From: a virus
Virus record (IMG/VR): IMGVR_UViG_3300036832_000728
Coordinates: 1 to 23,613 of that record
Reading direction: 5' to 3' (one strand)
DNA: 23,613 bases
Position numbers and translations under genes: made by a program. Of this stretch, positions 12,064-19,656 are shown one piece after another (within the stretch, counting starts at the first letter, position 1; each line of letters opens with the position of its first letter). A model generated the notes under the pieces. The model did not search any database. It saw nothing but the letters and a program-made list of their open reading frames with translations, and had not been told where the DNA came from.

Positions 12064-13457
12064 TAGTGCGGACCCGCTAGCGGTGAGTCGGGCGGGAAGT
12101 AGGCGTCGGGCGATACGTCCAACGTGATCGTCACGTCGGCCATGTCCGGGTTGAGCGGCACAACCTGCTCGTGGATGCCCTCAATGAAGAACGGTTCCGC
12201 GTTGAACACGCCGCCGGTGGCGTCGTTCTCCGTCACGTCGACCATGTCCCCTATGTCACATCGCGTGAGGAGGTCCCACGTTTTGATTGACCCGGGCCAG
12301 TCCGCGGCCATCGTGCGGAACCCGAGCAACGTGATCCGGTTGCGCGGTTCCGCGAAGTTGTCAACGATCCATTGCGCGAACGCCAAACACTCATCCGGGC
12401 CGGTGTTGCCGGTGAGGATTCCCGAATCGACGTAGAGGTTCTCCGCCGACCATGACCGCCACCCGTAGGTTCCGATGGAGGTGGTGTCGTTCACGTACTG
12501 CCCGGCGATCAGTCCGGGCGCGATGCCGTTCCATGTGCACAACGCGGAGTTGATGACCTTGGACAACCCGCGGTTGAACGCCAGTTGGCGGAGTTGCGCG
12601 TAGGCGGCCGCGGTGTTGTCGAGCGGATGCGCGGCGACGGCGGCGGAGTCGCCCGCGTGCCAGTGGTGGTAATCCCACTTCGCCGTCCCGGCGTCGGTCG
12701 AGGTACCGACCGGATCAAACCGCGCCATACGCCCGTGGACGCACATGCGTCCGAACCGGTCGCAGTAGACGTTGGCCACGGTCGGGAACTCCGCGTCGGC
12801 GGCGTCCTGGACGACCTGCAACACGTTCTCCGAGGGCGCGTACGGCGACGGCAATACGTTGACGTTGAGCGTAAACACGACGTAGAACTCGACCGGGATT
12901 CCGGCGTTGCCCATCACGCCCACGATCCGGTCGTTGGCGCGGTCGTTCTGGAAATAAATGTTTCCTTGCGCCAGTTGCGAGGCGAGGTCAACGCCAAACG
13001 CCGCGAGCGTTGGATGCCCGACCATCGGGACGGGTTGCATTTCTATTGCGGTGAGGATTGCGAACAGGTCAACGCATGTGATGGTTAGCCGCCCCAACCG
13101 CGTGTCCGCGTCGATGCCGTAGTCGTAGTCCTCGATGAACCCACGGAACCGCGGTTGGTAAAGGTCGGTGTGCGGGTTCAGTAGCTCAATCTGGATTTGC
13201 CGCAACGGCTCCAACTTCGTGTAGTACGGCCCGGTCGTGTTCGTCGGGTCGAGCACGTGGTCGCGGTCAATGAATGTGACGGTGGCGGTGCCGGTGTCCG
13301 TTTTGTCGAACTCAAACGCGCGGCCGCGGTCAATGGAGTAGGACGCGACCAGGTTGTCCGTGGCCGTTAGGTACGTCCACGTCGGCGTTGGTTCCAACGT
13401 CACGTCATCGAACGCGACGCCAATCCTTACGCCACCCGCGCCGCCCGCGGTCGGCAT
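12063..13457 (-). CDS. Distal tail / baseplate minor tail protein
   Basis: 464 aa, directly downstream of the tape-measure gene (spacer 3 bp), the usual slot for the tail hub or distal tail protein. Seen features: MPTAGGAGGVRIGVAFDD, a beta-rich N-terminus with IDRGRAFEFDKTDTGTATVTFID, YYTKLEPLRQIQIELLN and FRGFIEDYDYG, a pattern shared by actinophage minor tail proteins. The middle has NVLQVVQDAADAEFPTV, and the C-terminus ends in a beta domain (VDVTENDATGG ... FFIEGIHEQV). It presumably connects tail tube and adhesins. The stop overlaps the LamG gene's start (TAATG). The exact subclass (Dit or Tal) cannot be told from sequence. Confidence 0.8.
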   Translation of the reverse strand: MPTAGGAGGVRIGVAFDDVTLEPTPTWTYLTATDNLVASYSIDRGRAFEFDKTDTGTATVTFIDRDHVLDPTNTTGPYYTKLEPLRQIQIELLNPHTDLYQPRFRGFIEDYDYGIDADTRLGRLTITCVDLFAILTAIEMQPVPMVGHPTLAAFGVDLASQLAQGNIYFQNDRANDRIVGVMGNAGIPVEFYVVFTLNVNVLPSPYAPSENVLQVVQDAADAEFPTVANVYCDRFGRMCVHGRMARFDPVGTSTDAGTAKWDYHHWHAGDSAAVAAHPLDNTAAAYAQLRQLAFNRGLSKVINSALCTWNGIAPGLIAGQYVNDTTSIGTYGWRSWSAENLYVDSGILTGNTGPDECLAFAQWIVDNFAEPRNRITLLGFRTMAADWPGSIKTWDLLTRCDIGDMVDVTENDATGGVFNAEPFFIEGIHEQVVPLNPDMADVTITLDVSPDAYFPPDSPLAGPH

Positions 13458-13460
13458 CGG

Positions 13461-15842
13461 TCAATGCCTCCCGGCGTATGGGCCGCGCCGCGATTGCGTG
13501 CGCCGCGTGGCGTCTTTCTGTTGCCCGCGCGTAACGGTGCGCGTCACCACCTGGCCGTCGAGGGTGAGCGTGTTGTGCACCACGATTTCGCGGCCCGCTC
13601 CGGCGCCCGCGAACGCGGCGGACGCACCGGCGGGCACGGTGCCGCCCGGGCCGAGTTGGGCGAGGCGGGCGTGGAGTATCCGCATCGTCGTCGGGTCGAG
13701 CCCGAGGCCGGATAGGAGGGCGGTCGCGGTTACGTGTTTGAACCGCGGGAGTTGCGACGCGCTACTCAGCGACGACGTGAGGGTGTCGATTATGTCTTGC
13801 GCTTTTTGCTTGACCTCCGGGTGGCCCGGGAGCGCACGGTCGAGGAGCAACTTGCGCAACTGGGTCAACTTGCGCTCGTTGGCCGCGGTGTCGTAGACGG
13901 TGCCGACGATTTTCTTCGTGAGGTTGGCCACCTCCGCGGTGAGTTTGTGAACGGTCGGCACCTTGGCGTCGCCCGTCGGCCCGAGGCCGAGGATGGCGAA
14001 CAACTGCGCCTCCTGCCGTTGCCCGCGGAGTTGCTTGATTGTTTGCGCGTTCTGGAAAAGTTGCGTCTGTATGTCCGCGGTGTCACCCATGACCCGCGCC
14101 TCGCGTCGCAACCCGGCGTTCAACGCCTCCAACGCGGCAATGTCATCCGTGACGGCGGCGGTTGCTTGCGCCTTGGTCACGTTGAACGTCAACGCGCCGA
14201 TCAGGTTGTCGAACGTCGTTTGACGCGCTTGCGTTGCCGCTTGCGCGATCTGTTGTTGCACCGACTTTTCCTGCGCGATGGTTGACAAAAGGTCGTCCAT
14301 CAACTTTTGGTGGCGCGTTATGTCCTTGACCGTCGCGAGTTGGCCGCGGATTTTCACCTCCGCGGTTTTCAGCGCGGCCGACTGTTGGTCGAGGGTGCCG
14401 AGGCCTCCGCGGAGGAGGATGCGCGCGATGGCGTTGTCGAAAAACGTGTTGCGTTGCGTGGCGGTGAGCTTGGACCTGGCCGCCTTGGTTGCTTTGTCTG
14501 CCGCGCTTTCGCGGTTGCGTGCGTCGGTGGCGAACCCGGCGGCGGCGCGCGGCGCGGACGCAATGTTGACGGCGGCCGCCAGGAGGATTTGGAAGTCGTG
14601 GTCGGTCAACTCCGGGTGTTGCGAGCGGAGTTGGTCAACTTGGTCGGGCGTGAGCCGCGCCGTAACCTTCCCGAGGAACGGGTTACCGGTCGGCGGCGTT
14701 CCGCCCTCCGGGCCGCGCGTGAGCGCGTCGGCCAGTTTCTTACCGATGGCCTCAAACGGACGTTTCAACGGGTTCGCGTTTGACCCGGCGAACTTGAACT
14801 CGTACGGAATGACGATTACGGGTATGGCGATCTCGGCCAACCCGACGAGACCCGCACGGAGGCCCGCAAGTTTTCCGGTGGCGCCCTCGGCGGCGCCGCC
14901 GATCCGGCCCAACCCGGCGAACGTTTCCAACGCCCACTTACTGATCCGTAGGCCGATCAGTAGCTCCAACGTGTTTTTGAAACTGCCGGTTACGTGGTCG
15001 GCGGTTTTCACCACGTCGGCCACGTCACCGATCACGGTGGCGAACGCGTGCGCGTCCTTCCGTACGTCCTGCTGCAACTTTCCGGACTCGTTCATTTGCT
15101 GCAACCACTTGCCACCGGCGGAGAGGTATTTGTTGATCGTCGGCAGGAGGCCGGTGCCGATAATTTCCTCGGTGTTGTGGAGGATGGCGCCGAACCGTTC
15201 CTGTTCGGTTGACCCCGCTCGCGCTTGACCGGCGACCACCTGGCGGAGCTTCGCCAACGCTTGTTCCGCGGTCGCGTGTTTGGCGATCTCAAATCCTTGG
15301 CGGCGTAGGAGGGTGGTGTTGCCCGCTTCGGTTTTGGCGATGATGAGCGCGGCCGCGTTTAGGTCGATGTGTTTCGCCCGCGCCAGGTCGGCGGCGGTGC
15401 CGAGGTCACGCATTGCCTTCGCCACGTTCGGGACGGTGCGCAAAATCGTCGTTAGGCCGGTGATTAGTTGGTCGTTGTTGAACCCGGACAACGCCGAGAG
15501 GCGGTTGGTCGTCTGTTCAATTTGCACGCGGTACTCCGCGAACACGTCGCCGTTGTTGCGCAACTGGGTTGCGAGTTGCCGTTGCGCTACGGCGGCCTCC
15601 AGCGCGGCGTCGACGGATTTGCGGAGGAACGAGGAGGCGGAGGCGAACGCCAGGAACCCGCCCGAGGCGAACGCAATCGAGCGGCCTAGTCCCTGGAACA
15701 CCCCCGACCCGGAGAGGACGCCGCGCTCGACCTTGGAAAACTCACCGTGTGCAACGACGGCCGATTTGGAGGCGCGGCCAAACGCCCGTTCCAGCGAGGC
15801 GGAGTTGCCGATGAGTTCTACGATCAGTTTGCGCGTGGCCAT
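13461..15842 (-). CDS. Tail tape-measure protein
   Basis: 793 aa, the longest gene in the window. It starts MATRKLIVELIGNSASLERAF, a typical tape-measure N-terminus, and is dominated by long Ala/Gln/Leu helices (for example AVAQRQLATQLRNNG, LRQVVAGQARAGSTEQERF). Hydrophobic stretches lie near residues 50-68 (LGRSIAFASGGFLAFASAS) and around 320-350. The protein sets tail length and is ejected during infection. By the usual relation between length and tape-measure size, the tail would be of the order of 100-120 nm, which is an estimate only. It is preceded by the gp10-like gene and the chaperones. No lytic domain was seen in it. Confidence 0.92.
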   Translation of the reverse strand: MATRKLIVELIGNSASLERAFGRASKSAVVAHGEFSKVERGVLSGSGVFQGLGRSIAFASGGFLAFASASSFLRKSVDAALEAAVAQRQLATQLRNNGDVFAEYRVQIEQTTNRLSALSGFNNDQLITGLTTILRTVPNVAKAMRDLGTAADLARAKHIDLNAAALIIAKTEAGNTTLLRRQGFEIAKHATAEQALAKLRQVVAGQARAGSTEQERFGAILHNTEEIIGTGLLPTINKYLSAGGKWLQQMNESGKLQQDVRKDAHAFATVIGDVADVVKTADHVTGSFKNTLELLIGLRISKWALETFAGLGRIGGAAEGATGKLAGLRAGLVGLAEIAIPVIVIPYEFKFAGSNANPLKRPFEAIGKKLADALTRGPEGGTPPTGNPFLGKVTARLTPDQVDQLRSQHPELTDHDFQILLAAAVNIASAPRAAAGFATDARNRESAADKATKAARSKLTATQRNTFFDNAIARILLRGGLGTLDQQSAALKTAEVKIRGQLATVKDITRHQKLMDDLLSTIAQEKSVQQQIAQAATQARQTTFDNLIGALTFNVTKAQATAAVTDDIAALEALNAGLRREARVMGDTADIQTQLFQNAQTIKQLRGQRQEAQLFAILGLGPTGDAKVPTVHKLTAEVANLTKKIVGTVYDTAANERKLTQLRKLLLDRALPGHPEVKQKAQDIIDTLTSSLSSASQLPRFKHVTATALLSGLGLDPTTMRILHARLAQLGPGGTVPAGASAAFAGAGAGREIVVHNTLTLDGQVVTRTVTRGQQKDATRRTQSRRGPYAGRH

Positions 15843-15845
15843 CGT

Positions 15846-16229
15846 TCACCGCGCCCAATCCGCTTCGATCTCATCCAACATGCGTTCAAACCCGCGCTCG
15901 ACGTTGCCGACGTTTTGCGCGAGCGCCGGTTCCATTGACCGCTCCGCGAGCAGGTTGGCCAGGTTGGGCCGTTGCGCGTACGGGTTTTTCCGGGCGCCGC
16001 GTTGCCGCGGTGCAACGTAGGTAACGCGCGTGGTGATGCCGACGCGCATCCGCGCCCATTGCGGCGAGAGGCCCATGTTGCGGATCGTCTCGACGGCCAA
16101 CCCTTCCGCGTCGCGGCGCACCGGTTCGGCCACGACGCGCAACGCCTTTCGGACGCCTAGCTTGGTGTCCTTGGATGCGCGGGCGTCGGCGCGGAGGAGT
16201 TCCGAATAGCCGCGGACGACGAGCGGCAC
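15846..16229 (-). CDS. HK97 gp10-like head-tail/tail completion protein
   Basis: 127 aa. The GTG start at 16227-16229 directly follows the chaperone T stop. The pattern LVVRGYSELLRADARAS, a helix with VRKALRVVAEPVRRDAEGLA, SPQWARMRVGITTRVTYVAPRQRG and the C-terminal VERGFERMLDEIEADWAR helix resembles HK97 gp10-like proteins that finish the head-tail joint or tail. In most siphoviruses this gene comes before the major tail gene; here it lies between the chaperones and the tape measure. The fold call is moderate; another possibility is an uncharacterised tail-assembly protein. Confidence 0.62.
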   Translation of the reverse strand: MPLVVRGYSELLRADARASKDTKLGVRKALRVVAEPVRRDAEGLAVETIRNMGLSPQWARMRVGITTRVTYVAPRQRGARKNPYAQRPNLANLLAERSMEPALAQNVGNVERGFERMLDEIEADWAR

Positions 16230-16478
16230 TCAGTCCTCCGGGTGCGCGTAGAGGTACGCCGCGTGCAACTGCGCCGGTGTCATGGCGGCGATGTCGCGCG
16301 GGAGGATTCCGCAAACCTCCGCAAGTCGAGGGGTCCAGTAGGAGGCGGGAGGTTGTCCGGGTTCTCCGAGGTCGAGTTCCCAAATGACCCACCATTTGGC
16401 GTAAGCGATCCGGTCCCCGGCGGTGTCGTAGGGTCCTCTCCCAACTCCTCGGACGGGTCCGGGATTTCCTCCAGGTTG
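16230..16478 (-). CDS. Tail assembly chaperone T segment, made by -1 frameshift from G
   Basis: In the frame one base back from gene G, translation is open from just after a TGA at 16479-16481 down to TGA at 16230-16232 (83 codons), with no ATG, GTG or TTG in the first 60 codons, so it needs entry from G. The part downstream of 16430 reads as an ordinary protein: YDTAGDRIAYAKWWVIWELD, SYWTPRLAEVCGILP and MTPAQLHAAYLYAHPED. The G-T product, if the shift is at Pro103 of G, is about 169 aa. Paired G and G-T chaperones before the tape measure are standard in siphoviruses and help its folding. The slip site is not a canonical heptamer (see findings). Confidence 0.75.
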   Translation of the reverse strand, partial: QPGGNPGPVRGVGRGPYDTAGDRIAYAKWWVIWELDLGEPGQPPASYWTPRLAEVCGILPRDIAAMTPAQLHAAYLYAHPED

Positions 16479-16738
16479 TCAATCGAGGCGCGGGCGAGCC
16501 GGTCGGCCACGTCGGTAACGTCCGCCTCCGCAATCCGACCGGCCCGCGCCATCGCGATAACGGCGAGCGCGATGTTGATATCCGGGTCGCCGCCCTTGAC
16601 GCCCTCGCGGATCGTTGCCGGGAGGTAGCCGCTAATGCGCTTGATCCATCGCCACTCCAGCGTCGTTAGCGGTTCCTCGTCTATGTCGAGCCGGTAGTCA
16701 CCCGCGTACGGCTTCGCCTTGATCCGGAGGGTTGCCAC
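16280..16738 (-). CDS. Tail assembly chaperone G
   Basis: 152 aa from a GTG at 16736-16738, three bases after the major tail gene's stop. Residues about 1-95 are compact (MATLRIKAKPYAGDYRLDID, LTTLEWRWIKRISGYLP, DPDINIALAVIAMARAGRI) and match the N-terminal domain of actinophage tail-assembly chaperones. From about residue 96 it becomes a Pro/Gly/Thr/Ser-rich tail (TTPPGTGSLTPNGG) typical of the non-shifted product. The chaperone binds the tape measure during tail assembly. A -1 shift before the Pro-rich tail would produce the G-T form, whose T segment is listed separately. Position between the major tail and tape-measure genes supports the call. Confidence 0.82.
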   Translation of the reverse strand: MATLRIKAKPYAGDYRLDIDEEPLTTLEWRWIKRISGYLPATIREGVKGGDPDINIALAVIAMARAGRIAEADVTDVADRLARASIDNLEEIPDPSEELGEDPTTPPGTGSLTPNGGSFGNSTSENPDNLPPPTGPLDLRRFAESSRATSPP

Positions 16739-16741
16739 GGC

Positions 16742-17176
16742 CTACGGCCCTTCGGGCGCGTCGTACCACTGGAGGCCGTCGGCGTCGGCCGGGATGAACT
16801 CCACGTCGAACGTCGCCACATCGCCGCGTGTGCGGCCCGGGGAGAACGTGCGCACGTAGACGTTGCCGCGCAACTCCGGGTTGGCCGGGGACACGATGGA
16901 CGTTTGGTCGTGGCGTGTCTTGAACTCGCAAATCGTCCGCGCGAAATGGAGTGGCCACAACGTGGCGTGTACCTCTCCCGTGTCCTTGGTGTCGAAGAAC
17001 GTGGCCGTAACGGATGACGCGCGGTTGCCGACGAGGTTTTCGTCCGAGCCGGTCGCATTGAACCCGGACGCGTCGACCGTGGTCATTTCCGATACCGGCG
17101 TTACGGCGCGGCATAGATCAGAGAGGTCGGTCGTATCAACCTCCACCGAGTCCTTTAGTGCGATTTCCTTACTCAC
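16742..17176 (-). CDS. Major tail (tube) protein
   Basis: 144 aa with GTG start at 17174-17176; GGGAGGTG lies about 5-12 bases upstream. The protein begins MSKEIALKDSVEVDTTDLSD and is beta-rich: SSVTATFFDTKDTGEVHATLWPL, an FKTRHDQTSI strand, then ELRGNVYVRTFSPGRTRGDVATF and FDVEFIPADADGLQWYDAPEGP. The RxGDVATFDVEF-type ending is characteristic of actinophage tube proteins. It polymerises into the tail tube. The gene order connector - terminator - small protein - tube - chaperones supports the call. It overlaps the preceding gene by 8 bp. Small size compared with tubes bearing Ig-like extra domains. Confidence 0.85.
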   Translation of the reverse strand: MSKEIALKDSVEVDTTDLSDLCRAVTPVSEMTTVDASGFNATGSDENLVGNRASSVTATFFDTKDTGEVHATLWPLHFARTICEFKTRHDQTSIVSPANPELRGNVYVRTFSPGRTRGDVATFDVEFIPADADGLQWYDAPEGP

Positions 17177-17372
17177 CGTTCACCTCCCGTTCGTTGTCGG
17201 CGTCGTCGGCCGGTTCGTTGCCCTCGCGCAACTTTGCGTTGCCGCGGGCCTTTTCAATTGACCCGCGCGCGATCAGGCGGGCCTCTAGCGCGTCGTCAAA
17301 CTCCGCCTCGAAAACCGATCCGGGTACGTGACCGGCGACGGCCCGCGTTCCCGTCACGCGGTAGCGACTCAT
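17169..17372 (-). CDS. Small conserved head-tail region protein
   Basis: 67 aa from ATG at 17370-17372, overlapping the upstream stop as ATGA; an earlier ATG in frame is shadow. SRYRVTGTRAVAGHVPGSVF followed by EAEFDDALEARLIARGSIE is a recurrent pattern in phages of this type, found next to the major tail gene. The C-terminus is acidic (EPADDADNEREVNGE). It resembles small completion or decoration proteins, but its exact function is unknown. Its stop lies within the major tail gene's start region (8-bp overlap), so the two are likely translated together. Confidence 0.68.
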   Translation of the reverse strand: MSRYRVTGTRAVAGHVPGSVFEAEFDDALEARLIARGSIEKARGNAKLREGNEPADDADNEREVNGE

Positions 17373-17791
17373 CCGCGACCCCCAATCCATGTTGTGACCA
17401 ACCACTCGCACCCGAGGAGGCGTTCCTCTCCCACGTCGTCCGCGTATTGGCGGAACCCGTTGACGCCGCCGTCGGCGCCGATGGACGCCGCACCGGCGGT
17501 CGCGAGCGCGCCCTCCACGGAGGCCTCGTCGTTTGGGTCAAGCATCCGGAGGAGGAGTTGTTGGGCGGCCTCCGTGTCCGCCGTTCCGACGCGTGCACGG
17601 ACGGTGAGGAACACCTGAGATTCCCCGATGCCGAACCCGGCGCCGACTTGAAACGGCGTTGCCGGGTAGACGTCGAGCGCGGGCGGCGACGGGTTGTCAT
17701 TCCAGTAGCCGTACACCTGGAGTTCCGGCAACGGGTCCTGGATGGAACGCAACGCGTCCGCAACTCCGGCCATCGCCTCCGCCAACGTCAA
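17369..17791 (-). CDS. Tail terminator-like protein
   Basis: 140 aa. A TTG at 17789-17791 overlaps the connector stop as TTGA, with a G-run ribosome-binding sequence. The protein has an N-terminal helix (LAEAMAGVADALRSI), a beta-rich core (ELQVYGYWND, PPALDVYP, ESQVFLTVRARVGTADTEAAQQLLLRML) and GCEWLVTTWIGGRG at the end. This alpha-then-beta layout fits tail terminator/completion proteins, which cap the tail tube and join it to the head. It has the right neighbours: head-tail connector before it, small protein and tube gene after it. The precise family is inferred from position and layout. Confidence 0.72.
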   Translation of the reverse strand: MTLAEAMAGVADALRSIQDPLPELQVYGYWNDNPSPPALDVYPATPFQVGAGFGIGESQVFLTVRARVGTADTEAAQQLLLRMLDPNDEASVEGALATAGAASIGADGGVNGFRQYADDVGEERLLGCEWLVTTWIGGRG

Positions 17792-18132
17792 CTAACCCCC
17801 CAATCGTCCTTCAACGACGCCAGGGTTTGCGCGTGCCGATACCAACTGTTCCGGGCGACGAGCACGGTGCCGACGTCCGGGCCTTGATTGAGTGCGCCGT
17901 AGGGCGTGAGCCGCCAGTGTTCGGCGGCGCGGTCGATGTTGACCTGTACGACCAACGCCATACCGTCGGGTGACACATCACCGTCCACCGGCGGCGTCAC
18001 GTCCCATGAGAGGTACGCGTCGATTTCCTGAGTTGCCGCGTCGAGTGCCCGTTGTGCGGCGGCCAATTGGTCGTCCGTTGGGTTGTCGAGCCGTAAGACG
18101 CGCGTGAACTCAGTTAGGTCGGCGTATGACAT
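17788..18132 (-). CDS. Head-tail connector protein (HK97 gp6-like)
   Basis: 114 aa. MSYADLTEFTRVLRLDNPTDDQLAAAQRALDAATQEIDAYLSWD splits into two helices typical of gp6/gp15-type connectors (helical N-terminus, then IDRAAEHWRLTPYGAL). The domain order and the HWRxxxxPYG element match actinophage head-tail adaptor proteins that form the ring under the portal. It follows the capsid and AT-hook-like genes, where connectors normally lie. The ATG start lies 3 bp after the previous gene's stop. Alternative: one of the other small connector families. Confidence 0.75.
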   Translation of the reverse strand: MSYADLTEFTRVLRLDNPTDDQLAAAQRALDAATQEIDAYLSWDVTPPVDGDVSPDGMALVVQVNIDRAAEHWRLTPYGALNQGPDVGTVLVARNSWYRHAQTLASLKDDWGVS

Positions 18133-18135
18133 TGG

Positions 18136-18345
18136 CTAGGCCTCGTCCTCCCGTGGCCTCTCCGTTGCTCCTGTCGCCTCGGGTTCGTCCGGAATGGAGG
18201 ACCGGCGCGGGCGGCCGCGGCCGCGGCGCGGTGTCTCGCCACCGCTCCCGCCGGTGCCCTCGTCCCAAGGCGCGGAACCGTCCGGCCGAACCGCCTGTTG
18301 GTTCGGTGCGTCCATGAGGTCGGCGTCGTCCGTTGCTTCGCTCAT
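18136..18345 (-). CDS. Small acidic/basic protein with an AT-hook-like motif
   Basis: 69 aa from ATG at 18343-18345, which overlaps the capsid gene's stop as ATGA; the long upstream extension is a shadow of the capsid gene. The N-terminal half is acidic (MSEATDDADLMDAP), the middle is Gly/Ser-rich, and residues about 38-48 read TPRRGRGRPRR, an AT-hook-like GRP core flanked by Arg. The C-terminus is acidic. It is probably disordered. Nearness to the capsid suggests DNA binding inside the head or during packaging, but this is an inference; the motif could equally be a chance Arg-rich patch. Confidence 0.66.
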   Translation of the reverse strand: MSEATDDADLMDAPNQQAVRPDGSAPWDEGTGGSGGETPRRGRGRPRRSSIPDEPEATGATERPREDEA

Positions 18346-19544
18346 GCCGCCAACTTGACGATGCCGGTGTTTTGCATCGTGAGGTTCGCGAAGTAACCGG
18401 CGTATGCGACCTGTACGCCGAGCACGGACGGCTCGACCACCTGCAACGAACCGATCCGGTCCTCGTAGACCTCGGACGCGGCCGTTGAGAGGACGAGGAC
18501 GGTGCCGGTCGGGAGCGACGCGGACATGACGACCGAGATGCCGGAAATAGCACCCATCACGCCCTGGCCGAACTGTTCCGCGTTGAACCCAACGCCGAAC
18601 GCGGACACGGGGTTGTACGGCGCGAACAGTGGGCCAATCACGCCGAGCATGTCCGGCGATACGGCGATGATGAGTCGACCCTGACCCTTCGTCGCGGCGT
18701 ACACCTGACCGGCGGCGGCCCACACGGCGGCCGAGGCCGCTTGCGGCGTGGTGCCGTAACCCGGTCCCGTCGAGACCTGTGCATCGGTGACCAGTTGCGT
18801 CGCCGTTGCGGCCTCCGTCTGCAACGCGTACTCCGCGGAGAGGTCCGCAATAACCAGGTCCATGATCGCCGGTTGAGTCCAGTCGATGTCCTGACGGGAA
18901 ACGTTGACGTAACCGCCGTACGTGACCGCGGACACCGGGATTTTGCCGATGGTCATTTTCTGCGAAACGAGTTCCGTTTTCTCTCCGCCTTGCGGAGCGA
19001 CGGCGGTGTGTGCGGTCACCTTCGGCCGCGCCCACGACCCGGACGGCAACTGCCGCGGCCCGAGGGCCGAGACAATTGGCCGCGCGGCGTCAACGAAGTT
19101 GACGACCGGCCCGAGGATTTGCTCCGGGAGGAGGCCCGGGTTGTCTGACGTTTTCTGATGTGCGGCGGCCCGGTGGAAAATGTCGAGGCGGGATACCGCC
19201 TCCTCCACGCCGAGACCGGCGCGCCAGTAGTCGAGAATGTAGGCGCCCGCGGTGCGGTACTCCACGGGTGTCGCCAGGTGAGGCGACCGTGCCGCCGCCG
19301 CTTGCGCGGCGATGGCCGCCGTCCGCTCGCGTGAGTCGGCGGTGATGCGTGCCGTTTCCCGGAGCGGTTCGACCATGCCGTTCACGACCGCAACGCGGTC
19401 GCGTGCGCGGCCGATCAATTCCATTTCTTGCGCGGTTAGGTCGCGCGCCTCGTTCTGCGCCGCTTCGACTAGGCCGTCGATGAACGTCTGCCGCTCCTCG
19501 ATTTCCTGGCCGTAACGGGCAACTAGTGCATCGGTTGCGCCCAT
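18342..19544 (-). CDS. HK97-fold major capsid protein
   Basis: 400 aa from ATG at 19542-19544, with GGAGGT about 9-14 bases upstream. Residues 1 to about 100 are helical and charged (EIEERQTFIDGLVEAAQNEARDL) and resemble the delta domain used as scaffold, cut off by the protease. From about residue 135 it is a typical HK97 capsid: NPGLLPEQILGPVVNFVDAA, PRQLPSGSWARPKVT, YVNVSRQDIDWTQPAIMDLV, ITG-type loop region and the closing YEDRIGSLQVVEPSVLGVQVAYAGYF pattern. It should form the icosahedral shell. The genes around it (protease, portal, connectors) fit. Its leader region is the only long gap in the head genes and holds a hairpin. Confidence 0.93.
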   Translation of the reverse strand: MGATDALVARYGQEIEERQTFIDGLVEAAQNEARDLTAQEMELIGRARDRVAVVNGMVEPLRETARITADSRERTAAIAAQAAAARSPHLATPVEYRTAGAYILDYWRAGLGVEEAVSRLDIFHRAAAHQKTSDNPGLLPEQILGPVVNFVDAARPIVSALGPRQLPSGSWARPKVTAHTAVAPQGGEKTELVSQKMTIGKIPVSAVTYGGYVNVSRQDIDWTQPAIMDLVIADLSAEYALQTEAATATQLVTDAQVSTGPGYGTTPQAASAAVWAAAGQVYAATKGQGRLIIAVSPDMLGVIGPLFAPYNPVSAFGVGFNAEQFGQGVMGAISGISVVMSASLPTGTVLVLSTAASEVYEDRIGSLQVVEPSVLGVQVAYAGYFANLTMQNTGIVKLAA

Positions 19545-19656
19545 GTTGCGGGACCTCCAAAAGTTGGACGAACAGGACGACGACCTAGGTCTGTTCGTCG
19601 CGTCCCCCGCAACGGGCGGCCCACCCAGTGGTCTCCAACGCCCGGTAGTTCAGCGA
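19545..19656 (-). other. 112-bp leader of the capsid gene with a strong hairpin
   Basis: The gap between the protease stop and the capsid start holds no credible reading frame. It contains a perfect 9-bp stem at 19567-19575/19591-19599 and the capsid ribosome-binding sequence. It is the only sizeable gap among the densely packed head genes, so it probably carries regulation. Confidence 0.6.
19567..19599 (-). promoter_or_regulatory. Perfect 9-bp stem-loop just upstream of the capsid ribosome-binding site
   Basis: GACGAACAG at 19567-19575 and CTGTTCGTC at 19591-19599 are exact complements around a 15-base loop that contains the palindrome ACCTAGGT (19583-19590). In the leftward transcript the hairpin ends about 22 bases before the ATG and is followed by CAACTTTTGGAGG. 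Likely roles are mRNA stabilisation or processing to raise capsid output, or control of initiation. A terminator is less likely because only four T follow. Confidence 0.6.

Noticed and set aside
14278-15228. 316-aa rightward frame opposite the tape measure
   Set aside because: No recognisable domain and typical shadow composition; the tape-measure frame is coherent.
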